Shown here one piece after another: positions 54,429-63,560 of a stretch of 64,000 nucleotides of DNA; position 1 is the first letter of the stretch; the number at the start of each line of letters is the position of its first letter. Position numbers and translations under genes: made by a program. The notes beneath the pieces are model-generated. The model did not search any database and was not told the origin of the DNA. It was given only the letters and a program-made list of their open reading frames with translations. The DNA comes from Brachybacterium nesterenkovii (GTDB taxonomy: Bacteria; Actinomycetota; Actinomycetes; Actinomycetales; Dermabacteraceae): contig NZ_FWFG01000050.1 in assembly GCF_900163655.1 (NCBI RefSeq), positions 29,375 through 93,374 of the forward strand, written 5' to 3'.

Positions 54429-56123
54429 ATGTCCGAGCAGCCGCGCGCCCAGCGCACCCCCACCGCCCTCGATGCCCTCGCCGACGCCTACGTCGATGAG
54501 GTCGCCCGCCTCGATCCGTTCACCGCCACCGCGATCGGCGCGGCGGGCCACGATCACGAGGTCACCGACCTCTCCCCCGCCGGCGAGGATGCCCGCACCG
54601 AGGCCGCCCGCCGCGTGCTCGCGCAGATCGAGCGCTCCGCGGACGCCGACGAGGTCGATGCCGTGACCCGCGCCGCGATGACCGAGCGCCTGGGCCTGGA
54701 CATCGCGCTCGACGAGGCCGGCATCACCCGCTCGCGCGTCAACAACATCGCCTCGAACCTGCAGGCGCAGGCGGTCTTCGATCTCATGGACGCCGAGACG
54801 ACCGAGGACTGGGAGGTCATCGCCGAGCGCCTGTCGCGCATGCCCGCGGCCCTCGGCGGCTGGGGTGAGACCCTGCGCGCCTCCGCCGCGTCGGGCCACC
54901 TGTCCGCGGCCCGGCAGCTCGAGCTCGGCGCCGCCCAGGCCCGCGGCTACGCCGACCCCGACGGCGGCTACTTCGCCTCGCTCGTCGCCCGCGTCCCCGA
55001 GGACTCCCCGGTCCGCGGCGCCGTCGCCGCCGGGGCCGAGGCCGCCTCCCGGGCCTACCGCGAGATCGCCGACGTGCTCGACGAGCTGCGTCCCCAGGCG
55101 CCCGCGGCCGATGCCGTCGGCCGCGAGGCCTACCAGCTGTCCTCGCGTGTGTTCCTCGGCGAGGAGATCGACCTCGACGAGACCTACGCCTGGGGCGTCG
55201 AGGAGCTGCGCCGGATCATCGCCGAGCAGGAGCAGGTGGCCGCCCGCATCAACGACCGGTACCGCACCGGCGGCGGCACCGACGTCGCCGCCGCGCGCGA
55301 GGCCCTGAACGCGGACGCTGCGCGCACCCTGCACGGCACGGATGCGCTGCGGGCCTGGATGCAGGAGACCTCGGACCGTGCGGTCGCCGAGCTCGCGGGC
55401 ACGCACTTCGACATCCCCGATCAGATCCGCCGCCTCGAGTGCTGCATCGCGACCACGGGCTCCGGCGGCATCTACTACACGCCGCCGAGCGAGGACCTCT
55501 CCCGCCCCGGCCGCATGTGGTGGGACGTCCCCGCCTCCACCACCGAGTTCCACACCTGGTCGGAGACCACGACCGTCTACCACGAGGGCGTTCCCGGCCA
55601 CCACCTGCAGTGCGGCACCCAGACCCTCCAGGCGAGCACCCTCAACCGGTGGCGCGCGCTGCTGTGCTGGGTCTCCGGCCACGGCGAGGGCTGGGCCCTG
55701 TACGCCGAGCGGCTCATGGAGTCCCTCGGGCACCTCGACGACGACGGCGACCGCCTGGGGATGCTGGACGCCCAGCGGATGCGCGCCGGTCGCGTGGTCC
55801 TGGACATCGGCCTGCACAACGGCCTGCCGATGCCCGAGGGCGTCGTCGGCTCGGCCGGCGGGGAGTGGACGTACGAGAAGGCATGGGACTTCATGACCCC
55901 CAACTGGGGCATGGGCGAGGCCGAGCAGCGCTTCGAGCTGCACCGCTACCTCGGCTGGCCCGGTCAGGCGCCGTCCTACAAGCTGGGCCAGCGCGTCTGG
56001 GAGGAGCTGCGCGACGCGCAGACCAGCGCGGGCGATGCGGCGAGCGTGCGCGATTTCCACCGCCGCGCCCTCGAGCTCGGCTCCCTGCCCCTGTCGGTGC
56101 TGCGGACGGCGCTGGCCCAATGA
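54429..56123 (+). CDS. DUF885-family metallopeptidase-like protein
   Basis: 564 residues, the usual length for DUF885. The zinc site is YHEGVPGHHLQ (H385, E386, H390), with a downstream SGHGEGWALYAERLM supplying the third ligand. IYYTPPSEDLSRPG and the C-terminal WPGQAPSYKLGQRVW are typical. It is a predicted cytoplasmic zinc carboxypeptidase or oligopeptidase. TAGACT (54417-54422) is 6 bases from the ATG, so it is likely leaderless. Maf follows with ATGA overlap. Confidence 0.92.
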   Translation: MSEQPRAQRTPTALDALADAYVDEVARLDPFTATAIGAAGHDHEVTDLSPAGEDARTEAARRVLAQIERSADADEVDAVTRAAMTERLGLDIALDEAGITRSRVNNIASNLQAQAVFDLMDAETTEDWEVIAERLSRMPAALGGWGETLRASAASGHLSAARQLELGAAQARGYADPDGGYFASLVARVPEDSPVRGAVAAGAEAASRAYREIADVLDELRPQAPAADAVGREAYQLSSRVFLGEEIDLDETYAWGVEELRRIIAEQEQVAARINDRYRTGGGTDVAAAREALNADAARTLHGTDALRAWMQETSDRAVAELAGTHFDIPDQIRRLECCIATTGSGGIYYTPPSEDLSRPGRMWWDVPASTTEFHTWSETTTVYHEGVPGHHLQCGTQTLQASTLNRWRALLCWVSGHGEGWALYAERLMESLGHLDDDGDRLGMLDAQRMRAGRVVLDIGLHNGLPMPEGVVGSAGGEWTYEKAWDFMTPNWGMGEAEQRFELHRYLGWPGQAPSYKLGQRVWEELRDAQTSAGDAASVRDFHRRALELGSLPLSVLRTALAQ

Positions 56124-56866
56124 GCGCGCAGTCCGCGCCCGGCGCCGACCGCCTCCAGGACGCTCCCGCGGACGCCCCCGCCGACGTCGAGAGCGAACCC
56201 GCCACCGAGGAGGGCTTTGAGCCGCTGCTGCTGCTGGCCTCCGCCTCCGCGGGCCGCCGCGCGACGCTCGAGCGCGCGGGCATCGCCTTCACCGCCCATC
56301 CCGTCGACCTCGACGAGGAGGGCGTGCTGGCAGCCGCCCGCGCCGAGGGCGAGCTGAGCACGGCCGACGCCGTGCTGCTGCTGGCCCGCGCGAAGGCGGA
56401 GGCGGCGCTCGCGACCAGCGACGGCGGCTACGTCGTGCTCGGCTGCGACTCGATGCTCGAGCTCGACGGCGAGGACTTCGGCAAGCCGCACACGCCCGAG
56501 CGGGCGATCGAGCGGTGGCGCAGCCTGCGCGGGCGTACGGCGACGCTGCACTCGGGGCACTGGCTCCTGGATGATCGCGACGCCGAGGACGGCGGCACGG
56601 GCGCCACCCTCGGGGCGACGGCGAGCTGCGAGGTCACGTTCGCCGCCCTCGACGACGACGAGATCGAGGCCTACGTCGCGACCGGGGAGCCCCTGGGCGT
56701 CGCCGGCGCGTTCACGATCGACGGTCTCGGCGGCCCGTACATCACCTCTGTCCACGGCGACCCGCACGCGGTCGTCGGGCTGTCCCTGCCGCTGCTGCGC
56801 GAGCTGCTGCGGGAGATCGATGTCCCGATCGACGTTCTGTGGCGGCCGGAGGCCGCGGGGGCCTGA
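56120..56866 (+). CDS. maf: Maf-family nucleotide pyrophosphatase
   Basis: 248 residues. LLLASASAGRRATLERAGI is the Maf nucleotide loop. DSMLELDGEDFGKPHTPE contains the conserved metal/catalytic acidic residues, and YVATGEPLGVAGAFTIDGLGG is the C-terminal motif. It hydrolyses non-canonical or modified NTPs. A 35-residue acidic N-terminal extension is extra. It is coupled to DUF885 and lies upstream of the carboxylase alpha subunit. Confidence 0.94.
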   Translation: MSAQSAPGADRLQDAPADAPADVESEPATEEGFEPLLLLASASAGRRATLERAGIAFTAHPVDLDEEGVLAAARAEGELSTADAVLLLARAKAEAALATSDGGYVVLGCDSMLELDGEDFGKPHTPERAIERWRSLRGRTATLHSGHWLLDDRDAEDGGTGATLGATASCEVTFAALDDDEIEAYVATGEPLGVAGAFTIDGLGGPYITSVHGDPHAVVGLSLPLLRELLREIDVPIDVLWRPEAAGA

Positions 56867-56910
56867 CCGCGCACCGCAGGCTGATCGCGCACGGCCCGCA
56901 CCGCCGCTAT

Positions 56911-56916
56911 TAGACT
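56911..56916 (+). promoter_or_regulatory. -10 element for the biotin carboxylase gene
   Basis: TAGACT in the 111-base gap after maf puts a transcript start near 56923. That leaves a leader of about 55 bases with GGAAGGA 10 bases before the ATG at 56978. Confidence 0.5.
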
Positions 56917-56977
56917 GCGCGGATGCGCCCGCCGCGTCCTGCGCGGGCCCGCCGCCCCCTGGAAGGAACCCGTCTCC

Positions 56978-58753
56978 ATGGCAGCACGCCAGAGCCCGCA
57001 GCGCCCCTTCTCCACGGTCCTCATCGCCAACCGCGGCGAGATCGCGGTGCGCATCGCGCGGGCGTGCCGGGACGCCGGTCTGCGGTCGGTGGCGGTGTAC
57101 GCGGATCCGGACCGGACCGCGCTGCACACGACGATCGCCGATGAGGCCTACGCCCTGGGCGGCGCGACCGCGGCCAACTCGTACCTCGTGGTCGACAAGC
57201 TGCTGGACATCGCCCACCGCTCCGGTGCGGACGCAGTGCATCCGGGCTACGGCTTCCTATCCGAGCGCGCGGACTTCGCGCAGGCCGTGATCGACGCCGG
57301 GCTGGTGTGGATCGGGCCCTCGCCCGCGGCCATCGAGGCCCTCGGCGACAAGGTCTCCGCGCGCCACATCGCGCAGAAGGCCGGCGCCCCGCTCGTGGCG
57401 GGCACGAAGGACCCGGCCCGCGGCTCCGACGAGGTCGTCGCGTTCGCGCGCGAGCACGGACTGCCGATCGCGATCAAGGCGGCGTTCGGCGGCGGCGGCC
57501 GCGGCCTGAAGGTCGCCCGCGAGGAGTCCGAGGTCCGCGAGCTGTTCGACTCGGCGGTCCGCGAGGCCACGGCGGCGTTCGGCCGTGGCGAGTGCTTCGT
57601 CGAGCGCTACCTCGACTCGCCCCGGCACGTCGAGACCCAGTGCCTGGCCGATGCCCACGGGAACGTGCAGGTGGTCTCCACGCGCGACTGCTCGCTGCAG
57701 CGGCGCCACCAGAAGCTCGTCGAGGAGGCGCCGGCCCCGTTCCTCACCGACGCCCAGAACGCCCAGCTCGTGGCGTCCTCGAAGGCGATCCTCAAGGAGG
57801 CGGGGTACATCGGCGCCGGGACCTGCGAGTTCCTCGTGGGCCGCGACGGCACGATCTCGTTCCTCGAGGTGAATACGCGCCTGCAGGTGGAGCATCCGGT
57901 GACCGAGGAGGTCGCCGGCGTCGACCTCGTGCGCGAACAGCTGCGGATCGCCGCGGGCGAGCGCATCGAGGAGACCACGCCCGCGCCCCGCGGCCACAGC
58001 TTCGAGTTCCGCATCAACGGCGAGGACGCGGGCCGCGGCTTCATGCCCTCCCCCGGCCGCATCCGCCGCTTCGATCCGCCGCTGGGCCCGGGCGTGCGCG
58101 TGGACTCCGGCGTGCGCGCGGGCGACGAGATCTCCGGCGCCTTCGACTCGATGCTCGCCAAGCTGATCGTCACGGGCGCCACCCGCGCCGAGGCCCTCGA
58201 GCGCTCCCGCCGGGCGCTCGCCGAGTTCACGATCGAGGGCCTGCCGACGGTGCTGCCCTTCCACCGCCTGGTCGTCGAGGACCCGGCGTTCGCGCCGAAG
58301 GATCCGGACGAGCCCTTCGAGGTCCACACGCGGTGGATCGAGACCGAGTTCACCGGTGAGATCCCGCCCGCGCCGCTGCCCGGCGCGGTCTCCGAGCCCG
58401 AGGGCCGAGAGTCCGTGGTGCTCGAGGTCGACGGTCGCCGCGTCGAGGTGTCCCTGCCCGCGTCCCTGCGGGCACCGGAGGCCCCCGTGCGCCAGCGCCG
58501 CAAGCGCACGCACCGGCAGTCCGGCCCGGCCGCCGGCGGCGACGCGGTGACGGCGCCCATGCAGGGCACGATCGTCAAGGTCATGGCCGAGGAGGGCCAG
58601 ACCGTGGCCGACGGGGACCTGCTGCTGGTGCTCGAGGCGATGAAGATGGAGCAGCCGATCACGGCGACCCGCTCGGGCGTCGTGACCGGGCTCGACGCCG
58701 AGGTCGGGGCCACGGTCTCCGCGGGCGCCGTGCTCTGCCGCATCGTCGACTGA
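56978..58753 (+). CDS. accA: Acyl-CoA carboxylase alpha subunit (biotin carboxylase plus BCCP)
   Basis: 591 residues, AccA3-like. The biotin carboxylase part (about 8-455) has [47 protein letters not shown] and [18 protein letters not shown]. The C-terminal biotin carrier domain (about 518-590) has EAMKMEQP with the biotinylated Lys near 556. It carboxylates biotin with ATP and bicarbonate, serving the beta/epsilon subunits encoded at 47254-49169. BirA at 46149 modifies it. Confidence 0.97.
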   Translation: MAARQSPQRPFSTVLIANRGEIAVRIARACRDAGLRSVAVYADPDRTALHTTIADEAYALGGATAANSYLVVDKLLDIAHRSGADAVHPGYGFLSERADFAQAVIDAGLVWIGPSPAAIEALGDKVSARHIAQKAGAPLVAGTKDPARGSDEVVAFAREHGLPIAIKAAFGGGGRGLKVAREESEVRELFDSAVREATAAFGRGECFVERYLDSPRHVETQCLADAHGNVQVVSTRDCSLQRRHQKLVEEAPAPFLTDAQNAQLVASSKAILKEAGYIGAGTCEFLVGRDGTISFLEVNTRLQVEHPVTEEVAGVDLVREQLRIAAGERIEETTPAPRGHSFEFRINGEDAGRGFMPSPGRIRRFDPPLGPGVRVDSGVRAGDEISGAFDSMLAKLIVTGATRAEALERSRRALAEFTIEGLPTVLPFHRLVVEDPAFAPKDPDEPFEVHTRWIETEFTGEIPPAPLPGAVSEPEGRESVVLEVDGRRVEVSLPASLRAPEAPVRQRRKRTHRQSGPAAGGDAVTAPMQGTIVKVMAEEGQTVADGDLLLVLEAMKMEQPITATRSGVVTGLDAEVGATVSAGAVLCRIVD

Positions 58754-58773
58754 CCTCCCGCGCCGGGAACGCA

Positions 58774-58832
58774 TGCGCGACCCGCATCACCCGTGGAACG
58801 GGCCGGATCACTCGCTGCGCGACCCGCATCAC
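58774..58832. repeat. 17-bp direct repeats in the gap before PNP
   Basis: TGCGCGACCCGCATCAC occurs at 58774-58790 and 58816-58832 in the 186-base gap between the biotin carboxylase and purine nucleoside phosphorylase genes. Each copy can form a small ATGCG/CGCAT-type hairpin with flanking bases. No gene is seen here. Confidence 0.6.
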
Positions 58833-58939
58833 TTATCACGCGGGCCGGGCCGCTCGCCGCACGGGCCGCACCACGCGCTGCGCGGGCCCCGTCGCCGTGC
58901 CGTCCCCCTGGCGGGCCGTGCTCTCGGTACGCTTCGGGG

Positions 58940-59857
58940 ATGACGCTTCCGCATGCCGCCGACTCCGCCTCGGCCTCCCCCACCGACCCCGCCGCCGCAG
59001 CCGGATCCCCCGCTGCCGCAGAGTCTCCCGCCGCCGCAGAACCCCCGGCTGTTCTGGCGCGCCGTGCCGCCGCCGCGATCGCACAGGCCAGCGGCGTCGC
59101 GTCCCACGACATCGCCCTCGTGCTGGGCTCGGGCTGGTCGGGCGCCGCCGACCTCCTGGGCGAGACCGTCTGGGAGGCGCCCGCGACCGAGATCCCGGGC
59201 TTCCGCCCGCCGGCCGTCGCGGGCCATGTCGGGATGATGCGCTCGATCCGCGTGGAGGCGACGGGCGCGCACGTGCTGGTCCTCGGGGCGCGCACCCACC
59301 TGTACGAGGGCGCGGGTGTGGATCCCGTGGTCCACGGGGTGCGGACGGCGAGCGCCGCGGGCTGCTCGACCATCGTGCTGACCAACGGCTGCGGGGGCAT
59401 CGATCCGTCCTGGGGCCCGGGCACACCGGTGCTCATCTCCGACCAGATCAACTTCACGGGCGACACCCCGCTGCGGGGCGCGGACTTCGTGGATCTCACC
59501 GATGTGTACACGCCCGCGCTGCGCGAGCTGGCGCACGAGATCGACCCGTCGTTGCCCGAGGGCGTCTACATGCAGTTCCGCGGACCGTCCTACGAGACGC
59601 CGGCGGAGGTGCGCATGGCCCGCGCGGTCGGCGCGGACCTGGTGGGCATGTCCACGGCGCTCGAGGCCATCGCCGCCCGCGCCGAGGGCCTGGACGTGCT
59701 GGGCATCTCGCTCGTGACGAACTCGGCCGCCGGGATCAGCGCCTCGCCGCTGTCGCATGAGGAGGTCCTGCAGGCCGGACGCGACGCCGCGCCGCGCATC
59801 GGCCGCCTGCTGGCCGACATCGTCTCCCGCATCCCGGCGCAGGGGGCGCAGCGATGA
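58940..59857 (+). CDS. punA: Purine-nucleoside phosphorylase
   Basis: 305 residues, trimeric class I PNP. LVLGSGWSGAADLL has the phosphate-binding Ser. VLVLGARTHLYEG, LTNGCGGIDPSWGPG, YMQFRGPSYETPAEVRMARAVGADLVGMST and LVTNSAAGIS hold the purine site (Glu and Asn). It splits purine (deoxy)ribonucleosides to base plus (deoxy)ribose-1-phosphate. The ATG at 58940 is 6 bases from TACGCT (58928-58933), leaderless pattern. A 40-residue Ala/Pro/Ser-rich extension precedes the fold. Confidence 0.95.
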   Translation: MTLPHAADSASASPTDPAAAAGSPAAAESPAAAEPPAVLARRAAAAIAQASGVASHDIALVLGSGWSGAADLLGETVWEAPATEIPGFRPPAVAGHVGMMRSIRVEATGAHVLVLGARTHLYEGAGVDPVVHGVRTASAAGCSTIVLTNGCGGIDPSWGPGTPVLISDQINFTGDTPLRGADFVDLTDVYTPALRELAHEIDPSLPEGVYMQFRGPSYETPAEVRMARAVGADLVGMSTALEAIAARAEGLDVLGISLVTNSAAGISASPLSHEEVLQAGRDAAPRIGRLLADIVSRIPAQGAQR

Positions 59858-61686
59858 GCGCCATGCGTCCTGACGGCACGACTCCCGACGGCACGACTCC
59901 CGACGGCACGACTCCTGACGGCACGACTCCTGACGCCGCCGCCGAGGGCACGGGCGCGCAGGGCCTGTCCGCCGCGCTGCGGGAGACGGCGCGCGCGTGG
60001 CTCGCCGATGATCCCGATCCCCGCACGGCCGCGCAGCTGGGCGCGCTGCTGGAGCGAGCGGACGCGGGAGACAGCGCCGCCCTCGCCGAGCTGACCGACG
60101 CTTTCGCCGGCCCCCTGCAGTTCGGGACCGCCGGGCTGCGCGGGGCCATGGGCCCCGGCAGCAACCGCATGAACCTCGCCGTCGTCTCCCGAGCGGCGCG
60201 CGGGATCGCCGATCATCTGCTGGACCTCCTGGGCGGCGCGGGCACGGACCAGGCGCCGCTCGTGGTGATCGGCCACGATGCCCGCCACAACTCGCGGGCC
60301 TTCGCCGAGGCGAGCGCGCAGATCATGACCGCGGCGGGCCTGCGGGTGCGCCTCACCGACGGCTTCTGCCCCACCCCGCTCATCGCGTACGCGACGCGGG
60401 CGCTGGACGCCGATGCCGGGATCGTCGTGACCGCCTCCCACAATCCGCCCGCGGACAACGGCTACAAGGTGTACCTGGGCGCCCGGGCGAGCGAGCCGGA
60501 CGGCCGCGGCGTGCAGATCGTCCCGCCCTCGGACGCGCAGATCGCCGCCGCGATCGCGGCCGTCGGCCCGGTGCGGGAGATCCCGCGGGCCGAGTCCGGT
60601 TGGGAGGTGCTCGGCGCGGATCTGCGCGAGGCCTACCTCGATGCGATCTGCGCCCTGCCGCTGCCGGATGCCCCGCGCGAGGTGCGGATCGTGCACACGG
60701 CGATGCACGGGGTGGGGCACGACACGGCGATGGCGGCGCTGACCCGCGCGGGCTTCTCCGAGATCCACTCGGTGGCCAAGCAGGCGGACCCGGATCCGGA
60801 CTTCCCCACGGTCGCCTTCCCCAATCCGGAGGAGAAGGGGGCGATCGATCTCGCGCTCGAGCTGGCGCGGACCGTCGAGGCGGACGTGGTGATCGCCAAC
60901 GACCCGGACGCGGATCGCTGCGCGGCCGCCGTGCTCGACCCGCACCTGGGCGACTGGCGGATGCTCCGCGGGGACGAGCTGGGCGTGCTGCTGGGCCACC
61001 ATCTGATCGCCGAGCACCGGTACACGGGCGTCATGGCGGCCTCGGTGGTCTCGAGCCGCTGGCTGGGGCGGATCGCACGCGATGCGGGGCGCGAGAGCGC
61101 GACCACGCTCACGGGCTTCAAGTGGATCGCCCGCACGCCGGGCATCGCCTTCGGCTACGAGGAGGCGATCGGCTACTGCGTGCTGCCGGACGTGGTGCGC
61201 GACAAGGACGGGCTCTCGACGGCGCTGCTGGTCGCGGAGATGGCCGCGCTCGCGAAGTCCCGGGGCACGAGCCTCGTGGGGATGCTGGACTCCCTCGCCC
61301 GCGAGCACGGCCTGCACGCGACCGATCAGCTGTCCGTGCGCGTCGAGGACCTCTCGCTGATCGGGCAGATGATGACGCGCCTGCGCCAGAGCCCGCCGGC
61401 GTCCCTCGCGGGCTCGGAGGTCACGACGGTGCAGGATCTCGCGCAGGGATCGGTCGAGACGACGGGCCTGCCGCCGACCGACGGCATGCTTCTCGCCTGC
61501 GCGGATGACGCGCGCGTGATCGTCCGGCCCTCGGGCACCGAGCCCAAGCTGAAGGCCTACATCGAGGTGATCGAGGCTGTCCCCGCGGGGGCGGACGAGG
61601 CCGCGATGGGCGCCGTCCGCGAGCGCGCGGCCGAGCACCTGGCCCGGATCGTCGCCGACGTCAGGAGCGCGCTCGGGGTCGCGTGA
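59854..61686 (+). CDS. Phospho-sugar mutase (phosphopentomutase/phosphomannomutase-like)
   Basis: 610 residues, alpha-D-phosphohexomutase superfamily. The phosphoserine loop is TASHNPPADNGYKVYLG, the metal loop is NDPDADRCAAAV, the sugar loop GYEEAIGYCV and the phosphate loop RPSGTEPKLKAY. It overlaps the PNP stop (ATGA) and lies near deoC. This suggests it isomerises (deoxy)ribose-1-P to the 5-phosphate, though phosphomannomutase activity is possible. The N-terminus holds four PDGTT-type repeats. The 3' end overlaps the convergent DUF2330 gene by 26 bases. Confidence 0.92.
   Translation: MSAMRPDGTTPDGTTPDGTTPDGTTPDAAAEGTGAQGLSAALRETARAWLADDPDPRTAAQLGALLERADAGDSAALAELTDAFAGPLQFGTAGLRGAMGPGSNRMNLAVVSRAARGIADHLLDLLGGAGTDQAPLVVIGHDARHNSRAFAEASAQIMTAAGLRVRLTDGFCPTPLIAYATRALDADAGIVVTASHNPPADNGYKVYLGARASEPDGRGVQIVPPSDAQIAAAIAAVGPVREIPRAESGWEVLGADLREAYLDAICALPLPDAPREVRIVHTAMHGVGHDTAMAALTRAGFSEIHSVAKQADPDPDFPTVAFPNPEEKGAIDLALELARTVEADVVIANDPDADRCAAAVLDPHLGDWRMLRGDELGVLLGHHLIAEHRYTGVMAASVVSSRWLGRIARDAGRESATTLTGFKWIARTPGIAFGYEEAIGYCVLPDVVRDKDGLSTALLVAEMAALAKSRGTSLVGMLDSLAREHGLHATDQLSVRVEDLSLIGQMMTRLRQSPPASLAGSEVTTVQDLAQGSVETTGLPPTDGMLLACADDARVIVRPSGTEPKLKAYIEVIEAVPAGADEAAMGAVRERAAEHLARIVADVRSALGVA
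59871..59930 (+). repeat. 15-bp tandem repeat in the phospho-sugar mutase start
   Basis: Four near-perfect copies of TGACGGCACGACTCC (C or T at the first base) encode PDGTT repeats just after the start codon. The unit is a multiple of three, so copy changes are frame-neutral. Confidence 0.9.
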
Positions 61687-62785
61687 GGCGCACGATGACG
61701 AATGCGGCCGCAGCGGCCACCAGCAGGGCCGAGACGACGACGCCGCCGAGCACCAGCAGATAGCCGACGGGGATGCCCGCGACCGTGATCACCTCGGTGA
61801 CCGTGTACGTGGGCACGAGCTCGGCGGCGCCGGGGTCGGGCTCGAAGACGAAGTCGGTGGTGATGGTCTCGGGCGCCGCGGTGACCACGAACTCGGTGAC
61901 CATCGCCGGTCCCTCCTCGGGATCGTAGGTGGCCGTCGGGTCGTACCCGGTCATCTCCCGCAGCACCGGATCGGACCAGGTGTGGCCCTGCTCGTAGGGG
62001 TCGGCGACCCAGGGGCGCTCGGTGGTCTGCGAGCTCGCCGCGGCGTCGGTCCGCCGGTAGGCCTCGTCGCCGATGAGGAACAGGTGGATCATCTGGTCGT
62101 TCCCGGCGGCATGGGACATCCGCATGGGGTAGACGAGGGTCTCGGACGGGAAGTCGAGGCGCAGCGGGTCCATGCGCCCGGTGATCTCGACGCCGTCGGC
62201 CAGGCGCACGGCGGTGAAGGTCCAGCCGTCGGCCACGTAGGCGGGCAGCTCGGCGGCCACGGTGTCGGGCAGCGCGAAGCCGTTCTCGCCCAGCCAGGCG
62301 GTGACGCCGTCCACGGAGCCGTCGAGGACGGCGACCTCGACGTCCCCGATCCTGGCCTGCTGGTGGACGGTGACGCCCTGGGTGGCCCCCGGTGCCGCCG
62401 CGTCTCCCCCGGAGCCCGAGCCCGCCAGCAGCGATCCCCAGATGGTGTGCTCGACCTTCTCGCGGGGCGCGGTCGCCACGGCCATCTCGTCGAGCGTGTC
62501 GGCGCTGCCTGCGGTGACCGTCGGCACGCTGGGGGTGGGCATGATGATCGTCGTCCCGGCCGCGTCGAAGGCCACGTCGAGGCTCATGATCATGGTCTCG
62601 ACGCCGTCGCGGTGCGAGAGCACGGCGGTCTCCTGCGTGACGACGGTGTCGACGCGCTGGTCGGCGGGGCTCGCGAAGGCCCCGGAGGCGCAGGCCGAGG
62701 CCGGGGCGATCCCGAGGACCGCCCACCACGGGCCCGCCAGCAGCAGGGCGAGCAGCAGCTGAATTCCCCTCCCCCGGCGGGCCAT
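61661..62785 (-). CDS. DUF2330-family secreted, membrane-anchored protein
   Basis: 374 residues. A signal peptide (GIQLLLALLLAGPWWAVL, then CASGAFASP) starts the mature part with the Cys typical of DUF2330. The large extracellular domain has ETAVLSHRDGVETMIM, YPMRMSHAAG and LFLIGDEAYRRTD. A single C-terminal helix (about 345-367) and a short basic tail anchor it. Function unknown. The ATG at 62785 is 5 bases after the deoC stop, so it is probably translated from the deoC transcript. Confidence 0.88.
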   Translation of the reverse strand: MARRGRGIQLLLALLLAGPWWAVLGIAPASACASGAFASPADQRVDTVVTQETAVLSHRDGVETMIMSLDVAFDAAGTTIIMPTPSVPTVTAGSADTLDEMAVATAPREKVEHTIWGSLLAGSGSGGDAAAPGATQGVTVHQQARIGDVEVAVLDGSVDGVTAWLGENGFALPDTVAAELPAYVADGWTFTAVRLADGVEITGRMDPLRLDFPSETLVYPMRMSHAAGNDQMIHLFLIGDEAYRRTDAAASSQTTERPWVADPYEQGHTWSDPVLREMTGYDPTATYDPEEGPAMVTEFVVTAAPETITTDFVFEPDPGAAELVPTYTVTEVITVAGIPVGYLLVLGGVVVSALLVAAAAAFVIVRLTRPRARS

Positions 62786-62790
62786 GAGCG

Positions 62791-63438
62791 TCAGCCTTCG
62801 AGCACCGCGCGGGTGCCGGACAGGCCCAGTCGGCTCGCGCCGGCGGCGACCATCGCCTCGGCGGCCTCGCGCGTGCGGATCCCGCCGGAGGCCTTGACGC
62901 CCAGGCGGTCGCCGACGGTCTCGCGCATGAGCGCGACGGCGTGCTCGCTGGCGCCGCCGGCGGGATGGAAGCCGGTGGAGGTCTTCACGAAGTCCGCGCC
63001 CGCGCTCTCGGCGGCGCGGCAGACGGCGACGATCTGCTCGTCGGTGAGCGCGGCGGACTCGATGATCACCTTGAGGACGCACGGGCTCGGAGCGGCCTCG
63101 CGGACGGCGCGGATATCGGCCTCGACGGCCTCGAAGGAGCCCTCGATGGCCGCGCCCACGTCGATGACCATGTCGACCTCGTCCGCACCCTTGGCGACGG
63201 AGTCGGCGGCCTCGGCGGCCTTGACGGCACTGACGTGCTTGCCCGAGGGGAAACCGCACACGGTCGCGACCTTCACCGTGGTCTCCACCGGCAGCATCGA
63301 GGGGGACACGCAGATCGAATAGGCGCCGAGGGCCTCGGCCTCGCGGGCGAGCGCTGCGACGTCGGCGTGCGTGGCCTCGGGCTTGAGCAGGGTGTGGTCG
63401 ACCATCTGGGCCAGCTGTGCGTTCTCCATGTGCGTCAT
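62791..63438 (-). CDS. deoC: Deoxyribose-phosphate aldolase
   Basis: 215 residues, TIM barrel. [41 protein letters not shown] (proton-relay Lys) and [17 protein letters not shown] (Schiff-base Lys) are class I DeoC motifs. It cleaves deoxyribose-5-phosphate to acetaldehyde and glyceraldehyde-3-phosphate, completing the PNP/mutase pathway nearby. GGAAGA lies upstream of the ATG at 63438; a second ATG is three codons on. Confidence 0.96.
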   Translation of the reverse strand: MTHMENAQLAQMVDHTLLKPEATHADVAALAREAEALGAYSICVSPSMLPVETTVKVATVCGFPSGKHVSAVKAAEAADSVAKGADEVDMVIDVGAAIEGSFEAVEADIRAVREAAPSPCVLKVIIESAALTDEQIVAVCRAAESAGADFVKTSTGFHPAGGASEHAVALMRETVGDRLGVKASGGIRTREAAEAMVAAGASRLGLSGTRAVLEG

Positions 63439-63485
63439 GGGGGCGATTCTTCCATGCAGGGGCGGACGGGGCTGGTGCAGCGTCC

Positions 63486-63560
63486 GTGGAGATCTGCCTC
63501 GTCCCGGTGATCACCATCTCCGATCCCGGCGCGGCGAGCTCCGCGCTGCGCGACCAGCCT
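63486..63560 (+). pseudogene. Possible gene start cut by an insertion sequence
   Basis: A GTG at 63486 opens a plausible coding stretch ([19 protein letters not shown]...) with strand-like hydrophobic residues and normal high-GC codon use. It continues without a stop to the IS edge near 63560, where the sequence character changes abruptly. No family was recognised. It could be chance, since the stretch is only 25 codons. Confidence 0.3.

Noticed and set aside
58754..58939. tRNA or small RNA between the biotin carboxylase and PNP genes
   Set aside because: Short inverted and direct repeats are present but no cloverleaf or T-loop sequence is found.
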